Shown here: positions 1-11,467 of the stretch, piece by piece
Position numbering within the stretch: the stretch's first letter is position 1
How the letters are laid out: the number at the start of each line of letters is the position of its first letter
Source: Dendrocalamus latiflorus
Lineage: Eukaryota; Streptophyta; Magnoliopsida; Poales; Poaceae
Assembly: GCA_017311315.1 (NCBI GenBank)
Contig: CM029672.1
Coordinates: 7,544,463 to 7,608,462 of the forward strand
DNA length: 64,000 bases
Direction of reading: 5' to 3'
The notes under the pieces: generated by a model
Seen by the model: the letters and a program-made list of their open reading frames with translations, nothing else
Told to the model about the DNA's origin: nothing
Database searches by the model: none
Program-made: the position numbers and the translations under genes

Positions 1-826
1 TTCTTCCCCCCAGAGGGGATGTCGACTTCTGTTGAGTTGCACAAGTAAGTAACAATTTGTGTTTCATTTAAAATTCTTTTTGTTCGTACTAACAACTATT
101 GTTGACATCTGCTATATGTACAGGTTCGACAGGGTCCGCCAACGAAAGGTGACGGACTTCGCTCATTACCACCGAGACTACGTCCAGTGGTGGAGGAGGA
201 TGGAGGACAACTGCGAGCCGGACAGTACCCCTCACAGCAACGCCAACTTCCGGGAGTACTTGTCCTGGTACCATTCTGCCACCCGCTACAGGCTGAGGCA
301 GCAGTGGACTGATGTCGACTACGCGGACCTCGCTTCGTCCGAGGACGAGGACACTGCGTACGACAGGCGTGCGAGGGAGGGCACAGTGGTCGAGGCCGCT
401 CCGATTCTCGATCGAGTGGTATGAAAAGCATGATATTTGCAATACTTTGGTTCCATACGTTTATCTTGCACTTATGTTTACTTATTTCTTTAGGGGACTT
501 CTCTCCAAACCTCGGTGCGTGAGATCGACGAGGTTCTCGGCCACCTGGACAGCGAGAGCCACCCCCTGAGGGACTTCCTGCAGGTACGAAGATAATTCGC
601 TAGGTTAGATCGATTCAGCATGTATGCAATTATGACATATCATTACTTGCAGAGACTTCGACGTCGCCTCGGTCGGGCGGCAGGTCGGTGTGGTTGCCGC
701 GCACGCACGGACGTCGCACCACCGGCGGCCTCCCAGCGCTCGGGTGCCGCTGCAGCCTCGTCGTCACACGTCGGCACGCGCCAGTCCACGAGGAGCTCGT
801 CACGCACTCCGACTTTTAGTCAGGGC

Positions 827-858
<32 letters not shown>

Positions 859-1108
859 GGCGGAGCAGGGTGACGACGTCGAGGAGGAGCAGGGTGACGA
901 CGTCGAGGAGGAGCAGGGTGACGACGTCGAGGAGGAGCACGAGGACGAGGAGGCATCTACCCACGACGAGATTGGGATGTCGCAGATGCCTGACGCACCG
1001 TCTACTCAGACTTCGCAGCGGCCTCGTCGTTCGGCTCGTCCCCCGAGCACGTATACTCCAGGGAGTGATGCTCTAGCCAAGGGCAAGGGGAAGGCCAAGA
1101 GGCAGTGA
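1..1108 (+). CDS. C-terminal exons of a plant mobile domain (PMD)-like protein, 5' truncated by the window
   Basis: Four exon segments join in frame with GT-AG introns: 1-44, 124-418, 494-583 and 653-1108 (stop TGA 1106-1108). The reading starts outside the window. The first part (FFPPEGMSTSVELHKFDR then VTDFAHYHRDYVQWW) and the later EYLSWYH block look like the end of the plant mobile domain, a fold found in plant MAIN-type proteins and, in many copies, in Mutator-like transposons of grasses. The tail is low-complexity: Ser/Ala-rich, then an acidic run (residues from about 833) with three EQGDDVEE repeats, then a basic KGKGKAKRQ end. The domain call is from pattern memory, not a search. The gene may belong to a MULE rather than the host, since unusual hairpin-forming repeats begin about 215 bases after the stop. 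Confidence 0.55.
863..934 (+). repeat. 24-bp tandem repeat, three perfect copies, coding
   Basis: Units at 863-886, 887-910 and 911-934 are identical and in frame; each encodes EQGDDVEE in the acidic tail of the PMD-like protein. A (GAC)n-rich stretch encoding Asp precedes it at about 828-860. Copy number is likely to vary between accessions because slippage keeps the frame. Confidence 0.9.
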
Positions 1109-1322
1109 TGTTTTGAGATTTTTTCTATAGACATGTCATATTTTCAGACTTATGTGATATTTTGAGACTTTTGTATATTTATGTGGTATTTTGAGACTTA
1201 TTGATAACGATGTTGTTATTTAGGTTTTCAGATGTTTCATGTGTGAATGTATGTGTGTATGTCTGTGTATGTGCATATGTTTTACAGAAAAGTTTGCTGT
1301 TTTGCTGTGTTTTTTGTCAGGT

Positions 1323-1464
1323 GTAGCTTACACGGCGCCATAACATGTGGCGCCGAGATGTGTATATACGGCGCCCAAATGTTTGGCGCCAAAAGAGGCG
1401 CCAAACAGTCGAGCGCCTTATATACACATCTCGGCGCCACATGGTATGGCGCCGTGTAAGCTAC
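1323..1464. repeat. Near-perfect 46-bp inverted repeat with GGCGCC-rich loop (long hairpin)
   Basis: The left arm is 1323-1368 and the right arm 1419-1464; they pair with one mismatch over 46 bases (A against C at arm position 20). The 50-base loop holds a second perfect short stem, TTTGGCGCC at about 1383 against GGCGCCAAA at about 1398. A transcript of either strand would form a long hairpin of a size typical of foldback small-RNA precursors. It lies about 215 bases downstream of the PMD-like stop codon, so it could sit in that gene's 3' UTR. Function is inference. Confidence 0.85.
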
Positions 1465-1696
1465 GTGCGGCGCTTGTATGTTTGGCGCCGAAATAGGTGG
1501 ACGCAAGGCACGGCGACCACGCTTGAGTGGCTAAGGCAGTACACGGCGCCACTACCTTCAGCGCCGTACGTGCATAGCACGGCGCCGTGTGACATGGCGC
1601 CGTTTTGTGCCACCGTGGCTCCGACGTGTCAATACATGGCGCTAAATCATATGGCGCCGTGACATGTACCCTGGGCGCTATATGATTTGGCGCCGT
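1334..1696. repeat. GGCGCC palindrome cluster with a second small hairpin
   Basis: I count thirteen exact GGCGCC sites in about 360 bases, plus several one-base variants. Besides the long hairpin, 1638-1658 and 1674-1694 form an inverted pair (two mismatches in 21) around a short spacer. The sequence between sites is otherwise AT-rich and non-coding. Small ORFs across it on both strands arise from the palindromes and have no recognisable domain. Confidence 0.8.
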
Positions 1697-1699
1697 GGT

Positions 1700-2489
1700 A
1701 AGGGTCCATTTTTGCAAATCTTTTCTCCAGGGGTCCATATGTAAAAAACTTTCAAATTTTGGGCTAAAAAGCAAAAATTTTACGCGGGGCCTCCCCCAGG
1801 ACCTCCACCTGTTGCCACCTCTATGGCCCTATCCCCTTGCCTCCCGTGCTAGCTGAGATGTCTATTTTATTTTATTTATTTTATCACTTTTATTTTCTGT
1901 TCTTGAAAAATGCTATCACATGCTAACTGAAAAATTAATTCACCCCTCATATGAAACGCGGAGATTCCGTAGGAATTTCCAAGAGAGAGCATTTATCGTG
2001 CGAGGATGTGAGATTTCTTATGAAAGCCATATGTTTTTTTTAATCTAGAAAACATAGCATTATATTATGATATGTAATTTTATGCATGTCTCCTTTTTAC
2101 AAGTGCATGTACAGAACACTAGCACTCTAATTAATATTATGGTAGATTATAATAATCTTGTTTCGATAACTATTTTTAACTTTTTGTGTGTGTTTGGTTA
2201 GCATTGTTTTGTAAACCAAGCTGCAAACGAAGGTAGTATTATATTCCAAATATCATTTTTTATAATAGAGAACATTCCAAATAACATAATAAAATGAGTG
2301 AAAATTTGAGGGGAAAAACAACTATCAGATAACATAATTTGTGTAGCTTTAATACGCACCCAAACAAGGTAGACTAGATGTACTACCAAGCAGCAGTCTC
2401 TCGTATTGCATACAGTCCTGTCTAAATGGGCAGCACAGCATGCCCTGGTATGAGCCCGATTCGTTATAGGCCTATTAGGCACAGCCTAT
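1700..2489. other. Non-coding AT-rich flank
   Basis: A 'gggtccat' phrase repeats at 1707 and 1732, a common non-coding pattern next to grass transposons. From 1860 on the sequence is AT-rich with no codon structure that I can support. Confidence 0.4.
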
Positions 2490-5400
2490 GTAGCCCATCA
2501 GTCTAAACGAGTCATGTCGTGTCGGCCCGCAGTGCCTGGCGAGCCGAGGCGGCAGCCCCAGATGGGGATTTGTGCTATGTCGGGCCAGCACGCGCCTGTT
2601 TAGCCTGATGTGTCAGTAGACATGGCTAGTTCGTTCAACCCAACTGGCCGGTTTGGTCAAAAAATTTCAAAAAGACGTAATAGTTCAAAAAGATATGTAG
2701 AATTCGAAAAACACAATGAATTATAGAAATTATAAAAAACATAATAAATTGTAGAAATATAATAATGAGCTTTGTTAATGTTACAATTATTGCCTCGTTA
2801 AAACTTTGCTAAGTAAAAACTCAATTTGAGAAAACCTTGGCAAAGAAAAAAAGTACAGCCTGTAGCTCAGCATTACAATAAAAAATTAGAAAAAATACAA
2901 TGTACACAATGATGCTCTAAAAATCGTCAGCATCTTTACTGCCTTCACCGCCATCTAGATAGATAATGTTGAATGTGTGTTCCAACTCTGTATCCACCAC
3001 GCAGTGTTGAACTCGTGTATCAGCGTATTCTCAGTCTTTTCACTATGAGAAATACTTCAACCATCTCACTCATGAGTCTTATTCTTCTCTCCTCCAATAT
3101 TCTTCTAGAAAGGCTGAAAGCAGACTCAGAAGAAACTATCGAGACAGGAATTGTTAACACATCCTGTGCTAATATGGATAGCACCAGATATGTTAGTTGT
3201 GCTCGCGCCATTAGTCCAAAATGTTGAAGTTCTCTACATGGTGAGGCACAGGATCGTTGTCCAGAAAGACTGAAAGTTTCTCGTGGGCCCTGGTATGAAT
3301 TGCTGCAGCACTTAACAATATAGAGCTTGATCTTCCAGAGGATCCTAGTGCATCAAAGATTTTGCCCCATATACTTTGTCTTATTACCTCTGATGGGTGC
3401 CGGTAGAGGTCGTTGTAAGCAAACTCCCTGAAACTTATGCTCGTACTTCTGATAAATTTCAAACAATTGTGAACGAACAGTTGTAAAATAGTTAGAATAA
3501 TATATCCCTATAGCCTCACCTATAATTGAAAATTTTTTGTTAATCCTACAATTTTAGCCCTTGGATCTAGAATAAATGCAAATGTGTATAAATACAAAAT
3601 CGCATTCCCATATTTTAAATATTTAGTTTTCATAACGCACACAACCTCTCGTAACATTGGGTCATTTTCATTGGCTTTCAAGTGAACGGCAATCGCAAGA
3701 ATATGATGCACACTTACAGGAGATATTAAATAGTACACTTCGGATAAAGCAACAGTGGATTCGTAAAAGAGTTTTAGAAATGCTAGTAACTTCTCAGCAA
3801 CATACTAGTGCTGCTCAGTCAGTAATGTGTTGTCGGTATGGCTATGATAGTGTGTATGGATAAAAATAAAAAATATAGACTTATAGGGTAAAAGATTTTG
3901 TAGCATGAGATAAGTTGAGTTCCACGTTACCGATATGTCCATAGCGAATTTTCATGGACGTACACCCATCGCAATACAGTAGGTCTTATATGCTGCAATC
4001 CGTTGGTTAGAATTATTTACAAAAGAAATTGCATCACGAAAAGCTTAAAGATATGGATCAAATCTCTTCAAACTACATTTAAGTATAGGATTAATAATAT
4101 GGTAGGTGCATCACTGATGTAGCCAGAAAGATTTAACGTATGTACTAAATAAGAGAGTGAAAATATCCATTGCCCTGGAGTTTGTTGCAACATTGTCTAG
4201 GTAATTACAAAAAAAGTTTTTGTAAGACCAAAATCTTCCATGTAATTTTTTTTGTAAGACCAAAATCTTCCACGATTTTGATAATACATTCTGCTATATT
4301 CTCATACGTATGTGTTACATAAATTAGTTTGAAGCCTATGGTTCTCTTTTCTAATACCCAATCATCATTTATATAATGAGCGACTGCACTAAGATAATCC
4401 TCTCTAAACCAACCACTTCATATGTTCGATGTTGAGGCCACCAAAAATGTACAGGTTCCAAAGAGTTCTTTAATTTTTATCATGACTATTATTGTAGTAT
4501 TTAATTAAATCTCTAGTTGTTATTTGTCTAGAAACGTGAGTAAATATAGGGTTATGAGTAGCTCTAATATACTTTTCGAACGCGTCTGATATATCAAAGT
4601 TTAAAGAAAGATCTTATAAGGTAATGAAATGGGCTAAAGATTCTCGAGCTACATCGGGATTATAATCTCAAATACATACTGTATCATCGTGGTTGTACTA
4701 CAGCTGTGTCTGTCTCATAGCTATATCTTATTTTTCTTTACATCTTTGGGTATGCTTGTGCAAGTGCCTAGTTCCACTTGAAGACTTTGCAGACAATTCA
4801 TGATGACACATTTTGCAAATAGGAACTCTTACCTGATCTCCAGATGTGTCTTGCTTCATTACCTTATCGAAATTTGACTACATGTCCAATATGTTGGGCC
4901 TGGACATCTTTGCTCCGGTGCTTGCTGACGCTGAGGCACTGATAGAGCCCGACAATGGTACAACTAGGGTCTGCTCTGCCATTTGAGGTGGAGGCAAAGA
5001 TGAAGATGTTTCATTCTCGAAGGATGAAAGTTCTTTTGGATCAATTTCGTATTCACTCGCAAGAAAATTATCAAAATTATCCATAGAGAAATGTGAAAAA
5101 TTGCAAAATACAAATAGAAAATTACACTATTACCTATTTTATATTAGAATAAAGAAAAATAAGGACAATATAAGTATATGAAAATTAGTATTATTACCTC
5201 TTTTCTTGACTGTAGGTTGGATTTTGAATTTTCGAATTTTTGGCATAATTATTTTGAATTTTACCAAATTATTACATAGTGTTTCAAAATTTTCATAAGA
5301 GAATTCGGAGAAGAGATTGCTGGCAAGAGTGTAGCTGAATGAGGGGGTATGCTGCCTATTTATAGAAAAAATTTGAGTTTTTTGTATTTTTAAATTCACA

Positions 5401-5650
5401 AACGACCACAAAATAGCTATAAATTTTAAAAAATCGACAATTACTCGTGCCCACTTTGTTGTGCTCGGGCCAAATGTACCTAACAATCACATTTCTGTAC
5501 CAAATAGATCGTGCCCACCGGGTTACGCGTGCCTATAGGCCAAGCGTGCCGAACGGACCGCCATGCCGTGCTGAGCCGTGCCCGGCCCGACATTGTGTGT
5601 GCTATGCCGACACACTCGGGCAGGGTGGTGACCCAGGCATAGCCCTACTC
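2490..5650 (-). mobile_element. Decayed hAT transposon (RICESLEEPER/Ac-like), ends uncertain
   Basis: The core is a broken hAT transposase on the minus strand (3020-5084). Both flanks carry GC-rich subterminal sequence with related short words (cggcccg, gccgtgc, gggcc) at about 2500-2600 and 5500-5640, which is how subterminal transposase-binding repeats of grass hAT elements look. I could not find matching terminal inverted repeats or an 8-bp target duplication, so the limits are estimates. Confidence 0.6.
3020..5084 (-). pseudogene. hAT-family transposase pseudogene (BED zinc finger, DUF4413-like, hAT dimerisation domain)
   Basis: Reading on the minus strand from MDNFDNFLASEYEIDP (5084), the frame reaches an in-frame TAG at about 4877 and then continues with a BED-type finger (CKMCHHEL...HLHKH) near 4820-4750. 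A block reading EDYLSAVAHYINDDWVLE and then THTYENIAECIIK near 4410-4260 matches the RNase-H-like catalytic region of RICESLEEPER proteins. KYLKYGNAILYLYTFAFILDP near 3600 fits the DUF4413 region, and VLTIPVSIVSSESAFS...RRILEERR (3211-3020) is the C-terminal hAT dimerisation domain. Several frameshifts and stops separate these pieces, so no active transposase is made. Orientation and order are those of a full-length ancestor. An internal direct repeat (ttttgtaagaccaaaatctt) occurs near 4218 and 4252. Confidence 0.85.
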
Positions 5651-6099
5651 GCCTCATGTTATGTTGTGGGTCATGCTTACAGTAACAAACTATGGGTCGG
5701 ACTCACTAGGCAAGCCCTATTTGAACACCACTAATTGCATCTATCTATTTGTGATTATAATAATCGGCAAGGCATGCGTCACTTTCATAAAACACATCAT
5801 TCCAGATGTCAATGTATTTAGCTACGGATTATATTGGAGAACAGGAGAAGTTATAACTATGAGCAGGAAATGTTCAACTCTCTCTCTCTTTCAAGTTGCA
5901 AATACGATTCTTAAGCTAAATTGCTCAAGCCATTAGTTTCAGGGGGGAAACTGTCCTCGCAAAAAAGAAAAAAATCTGGTCAAGCCCATCCATGGCCTGG
6001 GCTCCAGGTGGGCCAGCCCGGCCTCAAGTTAGAGTTTCCTCATGTTTGGGCCTAAGATAGGCCTAGTTATTAATAGACCTGTTATACTTTGGGCCTTGG

Positions 6100-6375
6100 C
6101 CGTCATCTTTGTTTCATTTCGGTTTGAACTTCTGGCTTATTTTTCACTATTCAACAATTTCGTTTTTTTTCTGGTTTTTTGGCCTTTTGAGCTTTCTTGT
6201 CGGTTCTTTTTTCCCCGTATTTGTTTGTATTGTCCGTGATAGGTTAACCTGTTTTTTCTATTTTTATTTTTTTAAAATTTAATTACGTCAAATAAGCCAC
6301 CGTTAGCTACAATATTTTTTCAGCCAGCTACAATACTTTTCAGCTATAAGCCACTCAAAATAAGCCATTTGTTTG
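6100..6375 (+). mobile_element. MITE-like repeat, family A, copy 1
   Basis: Contains the string 'ttcggtt...cttctggcttatttttcactattca', a T-rich middle with 'cccgtatttg' and 'gttaacctgt', and an end with 'gccagctacaatacttttcagctataagcc'. The same order of motifs recurs at 14056-14320 (same strand) and inverted at 37450-37740 and 47606-47860. Non-coding; ends approximate. Confidence 0.65.
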
Positions 6376-7958
6376 TGAATTTTGTTTCTTCCTCTCGTTT
6401 TTGCAGGCTGAGCTCTAGCTAGGCTTCACCGGAACTGTGTTACTGTGAGCTTTTGGATTTACTTTCTCCTGCAGGACAAATCATAACCTTATTACTCCCG
6501 GGGGAGTTTCCGCGCGGAGGAAGGGCCACGTCGCCCCTGCGATCGCTCCGCCCGGCGCGTGGCTTCAGAATTTTGGTACGGTCTAGTGAGCATTTTTGCG
6601 AAAAAGTCCCTGCGCTTTCCGGAAATTACGAAAAGGTCCTCGGTTCTCGCAAAAAAGTCCCTGCTAATTTTTTAGCCCCTCCACTTTGCAGGATAGCCCC
6701 CCGCGGTTTTCTAAATTACACACGGGTCCTCGTTTGTTTACGTATAGATCCTCAATTTTTTACAAAAAACCCTTTGATTTTTTTGAAAATACGCATGTGC
6801 CATCGATTTTTTTAGAAAATTCCTCACGAATTATCGCCTCTTTTTCTTCGGTGCACACGGTGGCTGGCGCGGCGTGGCGCCGCGCCTATGAGGCTAGTCT
6901 TACCAACAACTGCTCAAGCAGAAATTACAGAGCAATAAAGGTGTTATATTTTGTGCACTTGCTCTGCGTAAGAATACATGCAGTAATCTAAATTCATAAA
7001 TCAAATAAGCATTACTACACTAAAAAAACCTTGTAAAATGTATTTCGCTCTGGCTTAAATTCCAACGGCACCGTCGTATCAATCAAGCATAGACTATTTC
7101 CAGCATTCCGACAGTATTTTAGTAGCTTGCATGCGTTAGTTGTGCTTGTCCCAACTGGTTTTCTAATAATATTATAGGGCAGATTTGGAGGTGCTAATCA
7201 TGCATATTAGAGCTCCTGAAAAAGCTAATGATCTGACCATCTGATTCTTAAAACTTACATTTCTTTCTGCAATCCCAAATCCTATGTAATCTAATTCTTG
7301 AATTTCGTAGTCGTGGGCAGCTCTTGTACCTGCCCTGCTTGGATTCCAATCAGAGTGCATACCATTAATCTAACAAATCATCAATTCTTGAATTGGATCA
7401 TACACGACAAAGAATTGGATTGCAATCTTGTCAAAAGATACTGGGACAAATTAAAACTAGTTCCTCCCAGCATACCGCTCTATCTTGATTATGAAACGAA
7501 ATGATGTCAATTTCTTTTCTGAAACCATTCTTTTTTGCAACTTATGTTAACTACTCGGACCTGCATTTTGCATTGCAACTGACAGGACTTCTGTTGCAGT
7601 CCTGCAGAATATTATATTGTTGTGTCCCCAATATTGACAGATTTATGAAGTGCATTTTGCCATCAATCGTTTGAGCACCTACAAACGGCAACAGAATGGA
7701 AAAGAACAACATATATAATACAGCTGTTTGTATATGCTCTCAACTTGCAAGTTGCAACTGCAGACATGCATTCCTAGAATCTAGATAGAACATAGAACTC
7801 CAACCCTCTAATTTTTTCGCCGAGTGAACATGAGAAACGCTGAACGTATCAGGTGTGAGGTTACCTTTCTACAGTGATAACTTATGAATCCAAATCTGAA
7901 CCATATCTGATCAGTGTGTGCGAACGCATCATTTACTTACAGGATCCAACGAACGCAG
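6376..7958. other. Non-coding interval with 'aaaaagtccct' degenerate repeats
   Basis: Between about 6595 and 6830, phrases such as 'gaaaaagtccctgc', 'gaaaaggtcctcg', 'aaaaaagtccctgc' and 'cgggtcctcg' recur in degenerate form, a pattern often seen in transposon-derived grass DNA. From 6900 to 7958 I see no gene; short ORFs have no domain and the base composition is AT-rich. Confidence 0.4.
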
Positions 7959-8759
7959 TGTTAGAATTGGGCCTATGAGATAAAGGCCATTTATTTGTAA
8001 ATTTCAAATGGTTTAGTCCCAAATTACTTGAACAAGTAGGAGGAGAGCAAGACATAAGATAGAGTCCTCGCCATCACATAAAACATGTGACATATAGCAT
8101 GAGGTGGCATGATGCGTGTATTCATGTATTTTTGTGAGAAAATTGTGTGATGTAGTCTCATCGTGAACCGAGTCCACCTATTTTGCTATATCGTGCTTTT
8201 CTATTTCTCTTTAACTAGTCAGGAGACTGTTTAATTACCAGCTTAATAGTGTCGGTTATTGGAAGGTAATTTGCACATCTATAAAAGACCAAGATATATC
8301 CATGCTAGGGTGACCGAATTCCTCTATTCCTTCTCACATCGTCTTGTTTCTCTCTGGTGAATTTGTGTTGGATCTGTTGAGCCGCTGAAACTCGTCGGCC
8401 TTTCTTCTCATTGTGCACTGGGAAGAAGGGAGAGCGGCTATCTTCAAGCCACTATCGCAGAGAGAACCTACACAGGGCTGTAATAAGGTTTCTAGACAGC
8501 GTAACATGCATGATCGCTCGTCTTCTTCATCGACCACTTCCGCGATCGCACACTTCCGCGCTACTTCTTTTTCTTCATCAACTCCACTGTAAGTCATTTC
8601 TGTAACCGATCAACTATGGTATAATTCTGTTCCTACATATATTTGAAATACAATATGATTTGTCTATTACTGTTAGTTATGAACTTTGTATTAATAGCAT
8701 TTTGTAATATATAGCTCCTGTTGATATTTGAAATTAAAATATTACGCACGTTTGTAACA
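7959..8759 (+). mobile_element. Solo LTR (801 bp) flanked by 5-bp target duplication CGCAG
   Basis: The segment begins TGTTAGAATTGG and ends TTTGTAACA, so its termini are the inverted TGTTA...TAACA of an LTR. CGCAG lies directly before (7954-7958) and after (8760-8764). A TATA box (ctataaaag) at about 8279 indicates plus-strand polarity, with the downstream part (8320-8600) acting as R/U5. No internal retrotransposon domains adjoin it, so it is best explained as the product of LTR-LTR recombination. Family probably Ty1/copia, from general look only. Confidence 0.8.
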
Positions 8760-8946
8760 CGCAGTTCCTCTCATGCAAACAGTGTATCTTTATATGATCA
8801 TGACTTCACAAATTGTCACCTGGTTGGTTCTTCAGTGAACACGATCCAGTGTTGCTCAAGAAAGAGAGCAATCCAACAGGCCAACTGTACTAACTTCCTG
8901 TATGGAAAAGAGGAAAAAGGAACCAAAAACGAAAAGGAAACAAGCT

Positions 8947-8968
8947 GGGGGGGGGGGGGGGGGGGGGG
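8947..8968 (+). repeat. Poly-G run of 22
   Basis: Twenty-two consecutive G. It is capable of G-quadruplex formation and is prone to length error in sequencing. Confidence 0.95.
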
Positions 8969-9772
8969 CATGTTAGCTACATACATATGTTCTTGCATGC
9001 GCCGATTAGGGCGTGGTAGGTGAGGCATCCATCATTCATACGGAACTTCTCGCAGTGCAGCAGACTGTTGCTCATTCTACGGAACGGCTTGACTGATCCA
9101 CGGGCCAGGTGAGATGAGATGACACCAAGAACCAACGTCCGACAAACAGTCCGACAGGATAGTGTAATGTGATGAAAAAAACACACCGGCCTACTGGAAT
9201 TTGTACTTTGCATACTGAAAGTTTTTTCTAGGACATGATTAACAACCTAAAAACTAAACATGAAATAGCCAGTTTCGATTTTTTTCAGGAACTATTATTA
9301 TCCGCATCTTCGAGGATTGGCACCATATCCTCGCTTAAAATTGGCCATGCGCGCAGCGAGCTCTGAGCCACACATGTTGTGTTGTATGTGAGGATTAAGG
9401 TGCGTGTCGTTTCTTAACCACGGCTGAAGAATATTCTATAAACCATGCATACACGGATGCAAACGGAGATCAATGCCTCTAGGCTGGTCGGACTACTATG
9501 AGGAAGCGGTTGTACCAGCCAAGAGGTTTGACCGTTGGACGATCAGTCCGATTAGCTTCCCCTGATCAGTTATACCATAGGCCTGGCGTCGATTTGATCG
9601 CACCCCAGATCCCAGAACTAAAAATCAACCCGAGTCAAAACTAAAAGTTTTAAATTTCTTGATTAAACCCACTTAACAATCTATTCTCTGTAGTTTCAGT
9701 ATGTTTCTCTAAACCACAACACAATAAACAAGTTTTCAATTAATGATAGTATTCCCATACAATTCTACTACC
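8969..9772. other. Intergenic, no supported gene
   Basis: Mixed-composition sequence. Around 9490-9580 it has 'ggtcggact', 'tttgaccgttgg' and 'gatcagtccgatt' phrases like those at 12480-12610 and 34570-34870, so it may include the far end of the neighbouring decayed gypsy element. Confidence 0.35.
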
Positions 9773-10393
9773 TTATTTTAAACATTGCAATCTATTTAAC
9801 AAGTCACATAAATAATATGAAGGAACAAATCTAGATTTCATGACTCCTTTTATGTCATCCCAAGTTTTAGGTACACGGTGTTGTCTACAATATTCCCTCC
9901 ACCAAATTGATACAAAATCAGTGAGTTCACTAGTAGCAGCCTTAACTCTTTTATTATTTGGAAAATCATGGCATGCAAATTTTTTATCTAACTGTAATTC
10001 CCAATCAAGATAAGCTTTATGGTCATATCTATCAGCGAATGGAGGAATTGTAAGCTTGACTTTAGTTAATGAATCATCATCACGTACCTCTCGCTGAACT
10101 CTACCCATATCTTGTTGATTATGGTGGAGTCAACGACGATCACGATCATTCGAACCCTCATGTTTCGTATCGAGGTGCTCAACACGGGTGTTGATCATAG
10201 CAAGGGTGTCGTTGATCCGATCCAACACATTGTAGGTGTCTTTAGTTTTTTTGTTGTCCACATGATGATCAAAGTGTTGCATGAGCATTCTTGTATGAGG
10301 AGTGATGGGCCCTGAACTCTTAAGCTCTGAAAATTGCTCTTCATCCTTGCTACCATGCCTCAATGTGTGTGTTCCTGCCATTGTTAGTAGCAA
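9773..10393 (-). pseudogene. Ty3/gypsy gag fragment
   Basis: Two minus-strand reading pieces. Piece 10393-10130 carries DRINDTLAMINTRVEHLD, a coiled-coil N-terminal gag segment. Piece 10108-9773 contains KLTIPPFADRYDHKAYLDWE and then SIWWREYCRQ, the conserved start and middle of the retrotransposon gag (capsid) domain of Ty3/gypsy elements. A short out-of-frame gap separates them, and the reading breaks off near 9773 with no zinc knuckle, protease or reverse transcriptase further on, so the element is truncated. Orientation agrees with the PBS and LTR to its right. Confidence 0.75.
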
Positions 10394-11453
10394 ATAAGAA
10401 ATTCACAAGAAATATGTTAGTTCCATATCAACTACTAGGAGGTGGAGCTTGACAAGTCACACATCTCTCAAACTCTTACAAACAGGTGGTGCAACCGGTG
10501 GCTGGTTCGTGATAACTTGATTCAAGTGATGAGTATAGCGATTGCCGATATGTCGAAACCCGTAATAACTAGTAGTAGGTGTAGCTTAGAAGGCTCTAGA
10601 TATGTAGTAATGGAGAACAATCAGGTAATTTCAGAAATTATATAGAATTGAATTATAGGTCGTATCTAGCAATTAGCCTATGTTGCTAATCAACCAAGGA
10701 TGGAAGAAGACTAAAACAAGTGTATAACAATGTATAGGAATGGTAGACATAATATGATTCAATAGAATACAATGTGGAATCGAAAGGCACAAGGATTGAC
10801 CCAAATATGAAAGCTGAAGATTTCTATCCACTGGACAGTACATCGGTATTTTGGCCGTAACTTTTTGTCAGATACTCTTTTTGAATGATTCATTTTTTCT
10901 TTGTTTCCTGATGACTGTTTATACAATTTTTCTTTTGGGACCATGTTCTGAATACCAACCAAAAAATTTGCGCAAAAATCACAAATGCTGACTATTGTAG
11001 ATTTAAACCAGAAATTCAGGTCAAATTTCACCACAGATATCTCTTAACTGCCTTATTGGAATAATGTGAAATTTTATGGGCACATGGACAATGAATTTAT
11101 GAATCTAATGGCAGTGGTTTCACTAAAAAAGGATCACAAAAATCAAAAGTTATGATATTTTTTGTGGCAATGACAAAAAGGGAGTATTCGGGCCAAAAAT
11201 TGGAAATTAGGGTTTGGGTGTTCTAGATTGATTTTGACATGGGAATTTTTTTGGATTTTTTAGGAGCAAAGATATGACCAGCAACTAGACAATTCTAAGA
11301 TGGACATAATTTTAATTTAGCAAACTAAAACTAACAGATTAAAAGGCACAAACGGGGTTTGGACAGCGAAAATTAACTCTTTTTGTAGGATAATTTTTGT
11401 ATTATAGGTAGGAAAAAATAAATCTAAAACTAAAATCTCACCAAACAATATGT
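10394..11453 (-). other. Leader region of the decayed gypsy element
   Basis: AT-rich, non-coding sequence between the PBS and the gag start on the minus strand. Small ORFs are present but without domains. Confidence 0.4.
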
Positions 11454-11465
11454 GCTCTAATACCA
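11454..11465 (-). other. Primer-binding site, degenerate tRNA-iMet type
   Basis: Plus-strand GCTCTAATACCA reads on the minus strand as a one-mismatch version of TGGTATCAGAGC, the initiator-Met primer site used by many plant LTR elements. It stands two bases inside the LTR end (TGATATAGG from 11468). Confidence 0.7.
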
Positions 11466-11467
11466 CT

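Noticed and set aside
2198..2482. 94-codon minus-strand ORF next to the hAT element
   Set aside because: No domain, AT-rich, spans the likely element boundary.
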